DNA of 22,397 bases, taken from NCBI GenBank assembly GCA_965651595.1, contig CBFGTA010000022.1, positions 1 to 22,397 on the forward strand, written 5' to 3'. This DNA is from CBFGTA01 sp965651595 (lineage in GTDB: Bacteria > Actinomycetota > Actinomycetes > S36-B12 > UBA10799). Shown one piece after another: positions 1 to 6,231 of this stretch. The notes beneath the pieces are model-generated. The model did no database searches and was not told where the DNA came from. It saw only the letters and a program-made list of their open reading frames with translations. Made by a program: the position numbers and the translations under genes. Position 1 is the stretch's first letter, and every line of letters begins with the position of its first letter.

Positions 1-88
1 CACCTTCGGGTCGCTCCCCCCCCTGTCCCGGCGTGTACCCATAACAGTGACGTGCGGCGCCCCCCCCCTGGCACGCCCCACTTCACTG

Positions 89-159
89 AGCGGGTGACGA
101 GAATCGAACTCGCACTGTCAGCTTGGGAAGCTGATGTTCTGCCATTGAACTACACCCGC
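89..159 (-). tRNA. tRNA-Gly (anticodon CCC)
   Basis: Read on the minus strand this folds as a complete cloverleaf. The acceptor arm GCGGGTG pairs with CACCCGC. The anticodon arm is TCAGC / GCTGA around the loop TTCCCAA, which places CCC at positions 34-36. The T-arm loop contains TTCGATTC. The molecule is 71 nt to the discriminator base, and no CCA is encoded after it. Glycine CCC tRNA reads GGG codons. Its 3' end points left, out of the window, so an element integrated at its 3' end would lie to the left and not in the island described here. Confidence 0.93.
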
Positions 160-317
160 GCGGCGGCTGTCCGTTACCTGGTGCGGAGGGTGGTCCGCAA
201 CTGGTTGGTTTGTCCGCTGGGTAGATGGTAGCGGGTTTGGGCAGGGTTGGGTGTCCGCCCTGGGTTGGCGGTGTGTCCGGGTTGTGCGGGTCGTGGGTGG
301 GCAGGGGGGCGTGGCTG

Positions 318-1922
318 TTAGGGATCGGCTGCGTGACCTAGCCCGGCCATTGCGAGGTTGTGTCCGATGGCGTAGCCGAGTGCGAGGGAGATTTTTGTGG
401 CTTCGCTGTAGGCGGGGACGCGTGTGAAGGGGAATTCGCGGTCGAGCATCGCGAATCGGTTCTCGACGCTTTGCCGGACGCCGCGCAGTCGTGTGCCGGT
501 GGGTGAGGAGGGCCCCCATGGGCGTGCGTACTGCACGCGTTTGTTGTAGGCGACCTGGGTTTCGTCGCGGCCTTGGTGCCACGGCATTCTGATGATGCGG
601 TCTTTGGTGCTGCCGGGCCGGGTGGATCGTCGGCTGGCTGGGCAGGTGAGTTCGATGTTTTCGTACCAGTAGGTTTTGCCTTTGGTTGTTTTGGCGCTGG
701 GCTGGTGGTTGAGTTTGCGGTAGGTGATTTTCCCGTTCACTTTTTCTTGCGTGTGGATGTCTCCGGCGATGCCGGTGAGCCGGTGGCCGGGGCAGTCGGT
801 GGTGTTGTGGTGCCAAGTTCCCAGGTCACCGATGTGTTCTGCTTCGCGTGTTTTCTTGCCTGTTGATGGGTCTGTGTGGGAAGTCTTGGCGGGCGGGTAG
901 TTCATGAGTAGTGTGCCGCGGGCGATCAGGCGCTTGTGGTGTTTGGTGGTCGCGGCCCCGTCGTGGCTGAGGGCTTGGAAGTTCGCGGTGGGCTGGGTCG
1001 ATTGCAGGTATGTGCGTGCCATGTCGACGAGGTCGATGGCGTCGTGTGCTTCGCTGGCGGGGTCGGGCTTCCGAGTGATGCACATTCCTAGAAAAATTTC
1101 TGTCTGGTATCCCTGCTTTCGCGTGAGTAAGGCGGTCAGTTTCGTTCCGTTAACGATCGGTTCGGAATCTGAACTCTGCTTATGTTTGCGACTGTCAACG
1201 TCAATCTTGGGGTGCCAGATTTCGCCGGTGTCGGGGTCGATGGCGGTGTGAAAGGTTTCGTCGCTGGGTGGCTTGAGGACGGTGCCATCTGAATAGACCA
1301 GGTCTTGCCATCGCGGATCCGAGCCTTTGCGGATAGACGCCGGGTCGAAGTGCCCCCGCCGCACAGCAAGATCAATACCGCAGTGGATGAGGGAATCGTT
1401 CATGGTGGCTGCGTCGACGTATCGCTGCCGGTATCGAATGATCGTTGAACGAGACGGGAATCGACCGGCGTTGATCGCTGCAGTGAACCTCTTCCTGGCG
1501 TGCGTATCGTGGACGTTGGCGGTGACGCGTTTGACGAGTAGCGCCTTGCGGTGGGGGTCGCCGGTCAGTTCCCTGATAGATAGGCGAAGTTCCGGGTAAA
1601 CGAACTGCAACACGAACAGCGCAGAGTGCAACTCGTTGGGCCACGTTCGTTGGCTGCCACCGAACTGGCCTGGATCGCGGGGAACGTCGTCGAACAGCCG
1701 AAATGTAAGTGGCTGCGCCAGGATTGCTGCGATCAGTTCGTATGTGCTGGCGACGTCGTGGTCGGCTTCACGCTGTCGCGCGCTGGGTCGCGCCTTGCAG
1801 ACGGCGGTGGTGCCGTCGGACAGTTCCACGGTTGCGCGGGCAGTGCGTCCACGCGGCTTGTGTTTCTGGTTGTGCGGTGCGCGCTTACCATTCTTGGTCG
1901 TCGTAGCGTTGCGTCCGGTCAT
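318..1922 (-). CDS. DDE-transposase-like protein, coupled to an inactive recombinase
   Basis: A 534-residue protein started at the ATG that overlaps the stop of the upstream gene (ATGA at 1919-1922). A longer reading from 1973 would lie inside the upstream coding region. Residues resembling an RNase H-fold transposase triad are D212 (in YSDGTV), D321 (in LSHDGA, followed by a basic RLIARGT stretch) and E487 (in QSVENRF), with the arginine/lysine-rich C-terminus usual in such enzymes. The N-terminal 50 residues are basic and low in complexity. The layout recalls IS4/IS1182-type DDE proteins, but I cannot place it in a named family. No terminal inverted repeats were found around the pair, so mobility is unproven. 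The ATGA coupling implies stoichiometric production with the recombinase-like partner. All three putative catalytic acids are present, so the transposase may still be active. Confidence 0.7.
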   Translation of the reverse strand: MTGRNATTTKNGKRAPHNQKHKPRGRTARATVELSDGTTAVCKARPSARQREADHDVASTYELIAAILAQPLTFRLFDDVPRDPGQFGGSQRTWPNELHSALFVLQFVYPELRLSIRELTGDPHRKALLVKRVTANVHDTHARKRFTAAINAGRFPSRSTIIRYRQRYVDAATMNDSLIHCGIDLAVRRGHFDPASIRKGSDPRWQDLVYSDGTVLKPPSDETFHTAIDPDTGEIWHPKIDVDSRKHKQSSDSEPIVNGTKLTALLTRKQGYQTEIFLGMCITRKPDPASEAHDAIDLVDMARTYLQSTQPTANFQALSHDGAATTKHHKRLIARGTLLMNYPPAKTSHTDPSTGKKTREAEHIGDLGTWHHNTTDCPGHRLTGIAGDIHTQEKVNGKITYRKLNHQPSAKTTKGKTYWYENIELTCPASRRSTRPGSTKDRIIRMPWHQGRDETQVAYNKRVQYARPWGPSSPTGTRLRGVRQSVENRFAMLDREFPFTRVPAYSEATKISLALGYAIGHNLAMAGLGHAADP

Positions 1923-3031
1923 GATCTGCGCCCCGGTCCGAATGGGTGGCTGGGCGCGTCCTGGGTCTCCCATTGCAGTTGCACGGTTTGAGCAGCAAGG
2001 TCAAGGCTCGTGAAACCCATGAAGCGTGCGACCTCGGCAATGTCTTGAGTGGTTCGAAATACGCTGACACCTGCCCACGCCGGGATGCTGGAAGGGGTGA
2101 GCCTGAACCCGGGAGCCCGCTGGTGGGGAAATGATGTGCGGATCAGCTCACCGAGGGACTGGGAGATGCTCGACTGTACTGCCGCCTGGCCCCGCCGCGA
2201 ACACGGGACTACGCGGCTGGTTTGCCGTTCGATGGTGTCCAGGCCAGGCAGCGCAGCGACGGTGCCTAGTTGATCGACGATGACTTCCAGAGCCCAGTCG
2301 TCGTGGATCGTGACGGTGCGCGGATTGGTTCTGCTGGTGCCCGGCAAGTGCAGCAGTCGCTGCTCGACATCGACGTCCGCCTCGGTGAGCAAACCGATCT
2401 CGCCAGTCGACGCGCCGCACATTGCTAACGCGAATACACACGGGGTGCGGGTTCCCCTGTGCATGTCCGCGACCGCCTGGAGGACATCGATCTCGTCATC
2501 AGTGGCCGGACGCCAATCTGCGGATTTCTTTCCCTGAGTCACGGATAGGTTGGCGGCTGGGATTGCGTCCGTGAGCCCGAGGTGGCGGGCTTGTTCGTAG
2601 AGGCGCCGCACAGCGGAAAGGCGCAGGCGTATGGTTCCGTCTGCTGCGTCAGCGACACCACCGCCGGGGGTCCGAACCGCGCTGTACACCCACTCCTCGA
2701 CGTCGGTGACCGCGTCTTCGAGTGAGGTGTGTCCGTTGAGCGCGGCGTGCCGAATGAAATGCTCAGTCGCCTGGGCGTACTTGTCAGCAGTCTGGGAGCT
2801 CATCGAACCTTTGGCGGCTTCGTTGGCCCAGACCGAGATGACCGTCGCCCACGCCTGGGATGAGTCCGCTGCCTCCACGTCAGCCAGCCAACGCACAACC
2901 ACGCGCGGGTGCGGAAACCGTGCCCACGCGAGGGTTCCGTGCCACCCGTTTGCGCGCTGGGCCATCGTTACCAACGTGGGCAGGTCGGAGGCGATCTTGA
3001 GTTCGAAGAGCGATTGGGGGGCGTGGTTCAT
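1919..3031 (-). CDS. Tyrosine-recombinase-fold protein lacking catalytic residues
   Basis: A 370-residue protein. Residues about 60-165 form an N-terminal SAM-like core-binding domain, and 170-355 align with the catalytic domain of phage integrases. The active-site residues are gone. Where the first Arg is expected (pattern GxRxxEL) the protein has GASTGEI (S208). In the HxLR box it has S314 and P317 in LTPSSIPAW. The GH box reads GF (F340). The tyrosine position is T349/V350. The fold could still bind DNA, so a targeting or architectural role for the coupled transposase is an inference. The ATG at 3031 was chosen because the integrase-like sequence begins there. Its ribosome-binding site is weak, while a strong GGAGGTGGGG sits before an out-of-frame ATG at 3089. 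A TTG at 3139 would add 36 residues. Confidence 0.72.
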   Translation of the reverse strand: MNHAPQSLFELKIASDLPTLVTMAQRANGWHGTLAWARFPHPRVVVRWLADVEAADSSQAWATVISVWANEAAKGSMSSQTADKYAQATEHFIRHAALNGHTSLEDAVTDVEEWVYSAVRTPGGGVADAADGTIRLRLSAVRRLYEQARHLGLTDAIPAANLSVTQGKKSADWRPATDDEIDVLQAVADMHRGTRTPCVFALAMCGASTGEIGLLTEADVDVEQRLLHLPGTSRTNPRTVTIHDDWALEVIVDQLGTVAALPGLDTIERQTSRVVPCSRRGQAAVQSSISQSLGELIRTSFPHQRAPGFRLTPSSIPAWAGVSVFRTTQDIAEVARFMGFTSLDLAAQTVQLQWETQDAPSHPFGPGRRS

Positions 3032-3089
3032 GCCAGCACCAGCCCAACTGTGGCGGCGACGGTGTTGCCCCGCCCGACTCTTGCCCCAT

Positions 3090-3099
3090 CCCCACCTCC
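3090..3099 (-). promoter_or_regulatory. Strong Shine-Dalgarno before an out-of-frame ATG (3089)
   Basis: On the minus strand GGAGGTGGGG is followed directly by ATG at 3089. That start opens a 69-codon frame which overlaps the N-terminus of the recombinase-like gene in another frame and ends at 2880. It is either a short leader peptide or the original start displaced by an indel. It makes the true N-terminus of the 1919-3031 gene uncertain. Confidence 0.4.
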
Positions 3100-3105
3100 G
3101 TGATA

Positions 3106-3119
3106 CGCAATGTATTGCG
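3106..3119. promoter_or_regulatory. Perfect palindrome in divergent promoter (operator candidate)
   Basis: CGCAAT-GT-ATTGCG is a perfect 6+2+6 palindrome. It lies between the minus-strand recombinase/transposase pair and the plus-strand HTH gene. On the minus strand it contains TACATT, a plausible -10 hexamer for the recombinase gene, about 19 nt from a TTGCGA that could be a -35. Its position suits autoregulation by the adjacent HTH protein (inference). Confidence 0.45.
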
Positions 3120-3162
3120 CACCATATGGGGTGTCGCAAGCTAAAGCGCGCCTGCTTTCACC

Positions 3163-3180
3163 CGAACGCGGTAGCGTTCG
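3163..3180. promoter_or_regulatory. Inverted repeat over the HTH gene promoter
   Basis: CGAACGC-GGTA-GCGTTCG has 7-bp perfect arms. It ends four bases before the GTG start at 3184. It contains TAGCGT (3172-3177), a TANNNT -10 match at the right distance for a leaderless transcript starting at that GTG. It is a candidate operator for feedback control of the HTH gene. Confidence 0.45.
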
Positions 3181-3183
3181 ATC

Positions 3184-3552
3184 GTGGGACTCAACGCTGA
3201 GGGCCGCGCTAATGTGCCGCGCGCACCCGGGCGCAAACAACGACGTGCGCCCATAGACTTCGTCAGTGAGGGATGCTGGCCCTACGCGCAGTTGGGCACG
3301 AATCAGGAATCGGACAAGCTCGATCTCTATACCGCCATCTACGCGCAAGCGCTTGCCGCAGCACTGACAGAGATCATCGGCAACCAGAGCCATCGAGCGT
3401 TCGCCAACGAGATCGCAATGCCTGCTCGAACGCTCGACTATCTGCTGGCAGGCAAGACCGCGCCTGACATTGCGACACTGGCCCAACTCGAAGCTGCCCT
3501 CGACGTGACGCTGTTGCCCGCAGATCGCCTCACATTGCTCCGACGCAGCTGA
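3184..3552 (+). CDS. Small HTH (XRE-like) regulator
   Basis: A 122-residue protein from the GTG at 3184. A GTG at 3214 is an alternative start, since the first 35 residues are basic and unlike the rest. The C-terminal two thirds form a compact helical domain with a helix-turn-helix pattern (SHRAFANEIAMPARTLDYLLAG), followed by PDIATLAQLEAAL and a terminal LLP motif. The same tail (PDxATxxxLE...LxP) recurs in the next gene, so the two look like paralogues. It is divergent from the recombinase/transposase pair and separated from it by two palindromes. The likely role is repressor of that promoter and of itself. No ribosome-binding site is visible, which fits a leaderless message. Confidence 0.6.
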   Translation: MGLNAEGRANVPRAPGRKQRRAPIDFVSEGCWPYAQLGTNQESDKLDLYTAIYAQALAAALTEIIGNQSHRAFANEIAMPARTLDYLLAGKTAPDIATLAQLEAALDVTLLPADRLTLLRRS

Positions 3553-3640
3553 ACGCCTGTCAAGAATCCATCGGACAGGTTCGTGACGTGTAGCCGCTCG
3601 GGACAAAAACCTGCTGCTCTTCTTCTTTGATGTCTTCAGC

Positions 3641-4014
3641 GTGCGACCCGATATCGATCGACCCAGATACCCAAGAAACGAAAAAGGCTTCAGACCGAAG
3701 CCACTTTTCGAGGCAGGCAGGGAATGGGAGGTTCGGGTTCGGGTGCTGGCGCAGAATGCGAAGTTCGGCTCACTGAAGGACTCGGCCCTGTCGCAACTTG
3801 TCTCGCCCATCGCGCCGTGGCCCGCGCCGCTGACCTCACCCCCAGCACCGTCAACGCCCTCATCCGCGGACTCCTGATACCCGACGCAGCAACCATTTCC
3901 GCCCTCGAAACAACCCTCAACACAAACCTCTGGCCCCACCTGGGGGCCTCTGCGAATACTCATGAAGCGGCCATCGGGGGCACAAAAACTCGACCCACGA
4001 CAAATGAAGAATAG
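3641..4014 (+). pseudogene. Second HTH paralogue, apparently frameshifted
   Basis: Two overlapping frames appear to hold one gene. The first (from GTG 3641) reads into WEVRVRVLAQ and SLKDSALSQLV near 3790-3805 and then degenerates into proline-rich sequence. From about 3810 the next frame reads AHRAVARAADLTPSTVNAL, then PDAATISALETTL and LWP, closely matching the tail of the 3184-3552 protein. Joining them requires one shift of frame at about 3805-3820. If there is no lesion, the alternative is a 96-residue protein from ATG 3724 to 4014, whose first 25 residues look non-coding. I favour a damaged gene. A functional copy would be a small DNA-binding protein. Confidence 0.45.
3681..3702 (-). 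terminator. Rho-independent terminator-like hairpin (minus strand)
   Basis: On the minus strand GGCTTC-GGTCT-GAAGCC is followed by TTTTT. The stem is only 6 bp. No annotated minus-strand gene ends here, so it would terminate an antisense or uncharacterised transcript, or it may be fortuitous within the damaged HTH gene. Confidence 0.35.
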
Positions 4015-4042
4015 CCTCTTCGTTTATCCATAAAGTAGCTTC

Positions 4043-4507
4043 ATGCGTCCAGGAAGACCCGTGAATCCGCAGCCAACTGCGCCAGAAACCCCGCAGAGTC
4101 AGGCAGTTTCGCCCGTTTGCGGCTGCGCGCCGGATACCCCCGTCTACCATCTATGCGCAGCCTGCAAGAAGAAACGCACACGCATCCGGGACCGCCTCAA
4201 CCACCGAAAAAACCGGGGACGTGCAGCCGGAGTCGCTCACCTCGGCCCCGAAACCGTCGCCGAACTCGTCGATACGTTTGAGTCGCTGGCCGAACTTGCC
4301 CAGGAAATCCCACCCGATCAACGCAACGAATACGTTCAACGTTACGAATATGCGATCCGGCAACTACGGAGAACCCTCGACACAGCCCTGGCTACAGCCC
4401 GGGAGGAACGGATCGAAATCGAACGTCCGGTGACCCAATACCCCGGCATCTACACACCGCGCCGCACCAAAGCCATCGGGACACCGGCACGGCACCCGCA
4501 GAAGTAA
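4043..4507 (+). CDS. Small Cys-containing basic protein, C-terminus probably frameshifted
   Basis: A 154-residue protein of no recognised family. The N-terminal part carries CGC (about residues 27-29) and LCAAC (about 37-41), a plausible zinc-binding knuckle, followed by a very basic KKKRTRIRDRLNHRKNR stretch. Residues about 65-130 are helical (VAELVDTFESLAELAQ, then an Arg/Glu-rich helix). The frame ends abruptly in ARHPQK. In the next frame the sequence continues as coherent acidic coding (TAPAEVTAEDAADWQDWPSP) to a TAG at 4591-4593, so the original protein probably extended about 30 residues more. It lies just downstream of the HTH genes on the same strand and is likely part of that module. 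The zinc site suggests nucleic-acid binding (inference). Confidence 0.5.
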   Translation: MRPGRPVNPQPTAPETPQSQAVSPVCGCAPDTPVYHLCAACKKKRTRIRDRLNHRKNRGRAAGVAHLGPETVAELVDTFESLAELAQEIPPDQRNEYVQRYEYAIRQLRRTLDTALATAREERIEIERPVTQYPGIYTPRRTKAIGTPARHPQK

Positions 4508-4593
4508 CCGCCGAGGATGCGGCTGACTGGCAGGATTGGCCGTCGCCAGATCAGATCACGCCTACTGTCCCAAACCCCGAACCCGCTGATTAG

Positions 4594-5058
4594 GGGCCTG
4601 ACAACCCGGGCTGGTAACGCCCGACAGTTCTGACGCGTGGACGACCCGACTACGCGCTGGTTCAACGGCGCTACAATCGACCGTGTTCCCGGAACTCCGC
4701 CCACCCGAACACCCCCCGTTTCGACGGCGTCGAGATCCGGGAACACCCCAACGACCCGGCCCACACAGGCCACACCAGCGTCATAAGGTAGAAACCTCCT
4801 ACCTACCCAACGATCCATCCGACCTTGTCAGGAGCGCCGTTCCAGCCCGCAGAAGGAAATGCTCGCCACCGACCAACGGCAGAATCCACGAACCACACTC
4901 CACCGGGGCTTGCCGCTGCTCCCCGCACTCGTTGGGAATCGTGCTGCTAGCGCCAGACTCTTGAGCCGGGCATACCAGAAAACTCTTGATTGTGGGGCAG
5001 GTTTCGAGTAGAGCTTCCAGAGTGAGGGTTCCGGGCGCGATGCCGTTCGGACCTGGTC
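4594..5058. other. Gene-poor stretch with no supported CDS
   Basis: No open frame here has convincing protein character. The longest plus frame (4683-4964) is proline/arginine-rich and looks like a shadow. Short runs such as GVEIREHPNDPAHTGH (about 4725-4780) hint at decayed coding. The only ordered signal is the inverted repeat at 4683-4746, plus a short AGGTAG/CTACCT hairpin near 4787-4803. Confidence 0.5.
4683..4746. repeat. 11-bp perfect inverted repeat, 42-nt loop
   Basis: GTGTTCCCGGA (4683-4693) and TCCGGGAACAC (4736-4746) are exact reverse complements. They sit in non-coding sequence just beyond the HTH/Cys-protein module. The pair could be a recombination or element-end site, or the stem of a structured RNA. 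No second copy was noticed elsewhere in the window. Confidence 0.4.
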
Positions 5059-5607
5059 TTATTCCTTCCCATATATCGAGATGATCCTGCCGCGACCATC
5101 GGGTGCTCTCATCGAATCGACCTCCTCAAGATCTATTCCCATTGCCAGGAGTCTCTTGAGCGTTGATCGGCGCACGTAGCCGTGGACGACGCCAGGTGAC
5201 TCATGTTCGATGTTCACCATTTCAATCGGAGATGGCCCGTAAACGGGGTCGCGGTAAGACCCTTTCGTGCACTGTTGTATGTCTCGGAATTGTCGGGGTT
5301 GGCAGTTGAAGTTCTCGCGTTCCAATACGTCTTGAACTCGCGTGGTGAGAGTTGCCTGTGCCTTCGGCTCGGGTTGTGGACTTGTATCGAGTTGCCCAGA
5401 CGTCGTTACCGCAATTCCGCCAACTGTAAGGAGGAACAAGCTCACGATGGCGCCAATCACCGCCCACGCCCACCCGGGTATGCCTCCGCCATGCGTGACG
5501 GGCCCTGTGGGCGGTGCCGTGTCAAGAACAAAGTCTGTCCATGCCGTTCCGTCCCAGTATCGGACCCGCGCGGGGTAGTTCGGATCGCTGTACCAGCCCG
5601 GATTCAC
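5059..5607 (-). CDS. DUF2510-domain membrane protein
   Basis: A 182-residue protein from the GTG at 5607. Residues 1-27 match DUF2510 (NPGWYSDP...RYWDGTAWTDF), a short tryptophan-rich module found in actinobacterial membrane proteins. A single transmembrane helix follows at about 45-70 (WAWAVIGAIVSLFLLTVGGI). The C-terminal domain (about 75-182) has two cysteines (NFNC...QQC), possibly a disulfide outside the membrane. The GTG overlaps the stop of the upstream gene (GTGA), and the DUF2510 homology begins at this codon. An upstream reading from 5796 runs through the neighbouring gene in another frame and is rejected. The function of the family is unknown. Confidence 0.8.
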   Translation of the reverse strand: MNPGWYSDPNYPARVRYWDGTAWTDFVLDTAPPTGPVTHGGGIPGWAWAVIGAIVSLFLLTVGGIAVTTSGQLDTSPQPEPKAQATLTTRVQDVLERENFNCQPRQFRDIQQCTKGSYRDPVYGPSPIEMVNIEHESPGVVHGYVRRSTLKRLLAMGIDLEEVDSMRAPDGRGRIISIYGKE

Positions 5608-5951
5608 GTGGACGCCTGTACCGCGATGGCCTGCGCCGTCGCGACTTGTTGGCGAACGATCCCCACGTGCTCCACACGGGACACCGCGATCGAAGTGGTG
5701 TGAGCCACATTGCCTGAAGCGACAGTGACATCGACCCAGCCTGTAAGACGAGGCTGTCGGACAAGTAGGAATAGCAGGCTGAGAAGACACAGCCAAATAA
5801 ACAATATGGCTACGACAATGGCCCGCACCGGTAGCTGTCGAACGTAGAAGGACCGGTCAGTGATGATCCACTGCGATCCAGTCAGAGGCCCAACACCCAC
5901 TGGTGTGACAATCGACGCAGGCGTCAAGCCAATGTCGCCAATTGTCAACAT
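5604..5951 (-). CDS. Small single-span membrane protein partnered with DUF2510 protein
   Basis: A 115-residue protein from the ATG at 5951. The sequence begins MLTIGDIGLTP, which I recall as a recurrent N-terminus in an unnamed actinobacterial membrane-protein family. It has SQWIITDRS before a transmembrane helix (AIVVAILFIWLCLLSLLFLL) and a C-terminal domain of about 55 residues (GWVDVTV, then a helix rich in Gln/Ala). Alternative starts at 5987, 6008, 6038 and 6047 would add up to 32 residues, and none has a good ribosome-binding site. The stop overlaps the next gene's GTG, so the two are translationally coupled and probably act together at the membrane. The function is unknown. Confidence 0.65.
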   Translation of the reverse strand: MLTIGDIGLTPASIVTPVGVGPLTGSQWIITDRSFYVRQLPVRAIVVAILFIWLCLLSLLFLLVRQPRLTGWVDVTVASGNVAHTTSIAVSRVEHVGIVRQQVATAQAIAVQAST

Positions 5952-6164
5952 GTATGCACCGCTAGCCGCCGGAATCGTCCCCGCCATATCCACAGTATTC
6001 CCGCCCATTGCAGAGATGTCACGCCGATCCGGTTGCATAGCGCCCACGCCGTCGCCGCGAACGGCTCATGCAGCAGGCTATCCAGCAGCGAGTGGCGCAA
6101 GAGCCGATAAGTATCAGGTCAACGTCAAGGGATTGGAGTCTCGGAATTGTGTAGAAATCCACGC

Positions 6165-6190
6165 GGGGACACCCCCTCCGGGGTGTCCCC
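6165..6190. promoter_or_regulatory. Perfect GC-rich hairpin upstream of the methyltransferase
   Basis: GGGGACACCCC-CTCC-GGGGTGTCCCC has 11-bp perfect arms and a 4-nt loop. There is no T-run on either strand, so it is not a typical terminator. It lies in the divergent intergenic region 31 nt before the methyltransferase start, next to a second palindrome. It could block read-through or serve as a protein-binding site. Confidence 0.6.
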
Positions 6191-6200
6191 CATTGGCCCC

Positions 6201-6231
6201 CCGATCGCATACGCTCAGCGTATGCGATCGG
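6201..6231. promoter_or_regulatory. 31-bp palindrome containing the methyltransferase start codon
   Basis: Two perfect 15-bp arms flank a single central C at 6216. The left arm begins CCGATCGCAT and the right arm ends ATGCGATCGG. The ATG of the methyltransferase (6222-6224) is inside the right arm. TACGCT (6210-6215), a TANNNT -10 match, is inside the left arm at the spacing expected for a leaderless transcript starting at the ATG. Bound protein would occlude both promoter and start. Several C5 methyltransferases are known to repress their own promoters, so self-control is a reasonable inference. Confidence 0.75.

Noticed and set aside
89..159. tRNA-Gly as attachment site of the island to its right
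   Set aside because: The tRNA 3' end faces left and no duplicate of that end was found elsewhere in the window; the nearby recombinase-like protein also lacks catalytic residues.
118..816. Minus-strand frame of 232 codons over the end of the transposase-like gene
   Set aside because: Arg/Pro/His-rich shadow frame with no motif, overlapping both the tRNA and the real gene.
3028..3963. Long minus frame of 311 codons ending at an ATGA overlap with the recombinase start
   Set aside because: It runs antisense through the HTH genes, has no start or motif of its own, and includes both palindromes; the ATGA is probably chance.
4683..4964. Plus-strand frame of 93 codons
   Set aside because: Low-complexity Pro/Arg/His composition, no ribosome-binding site or recognisable domain.
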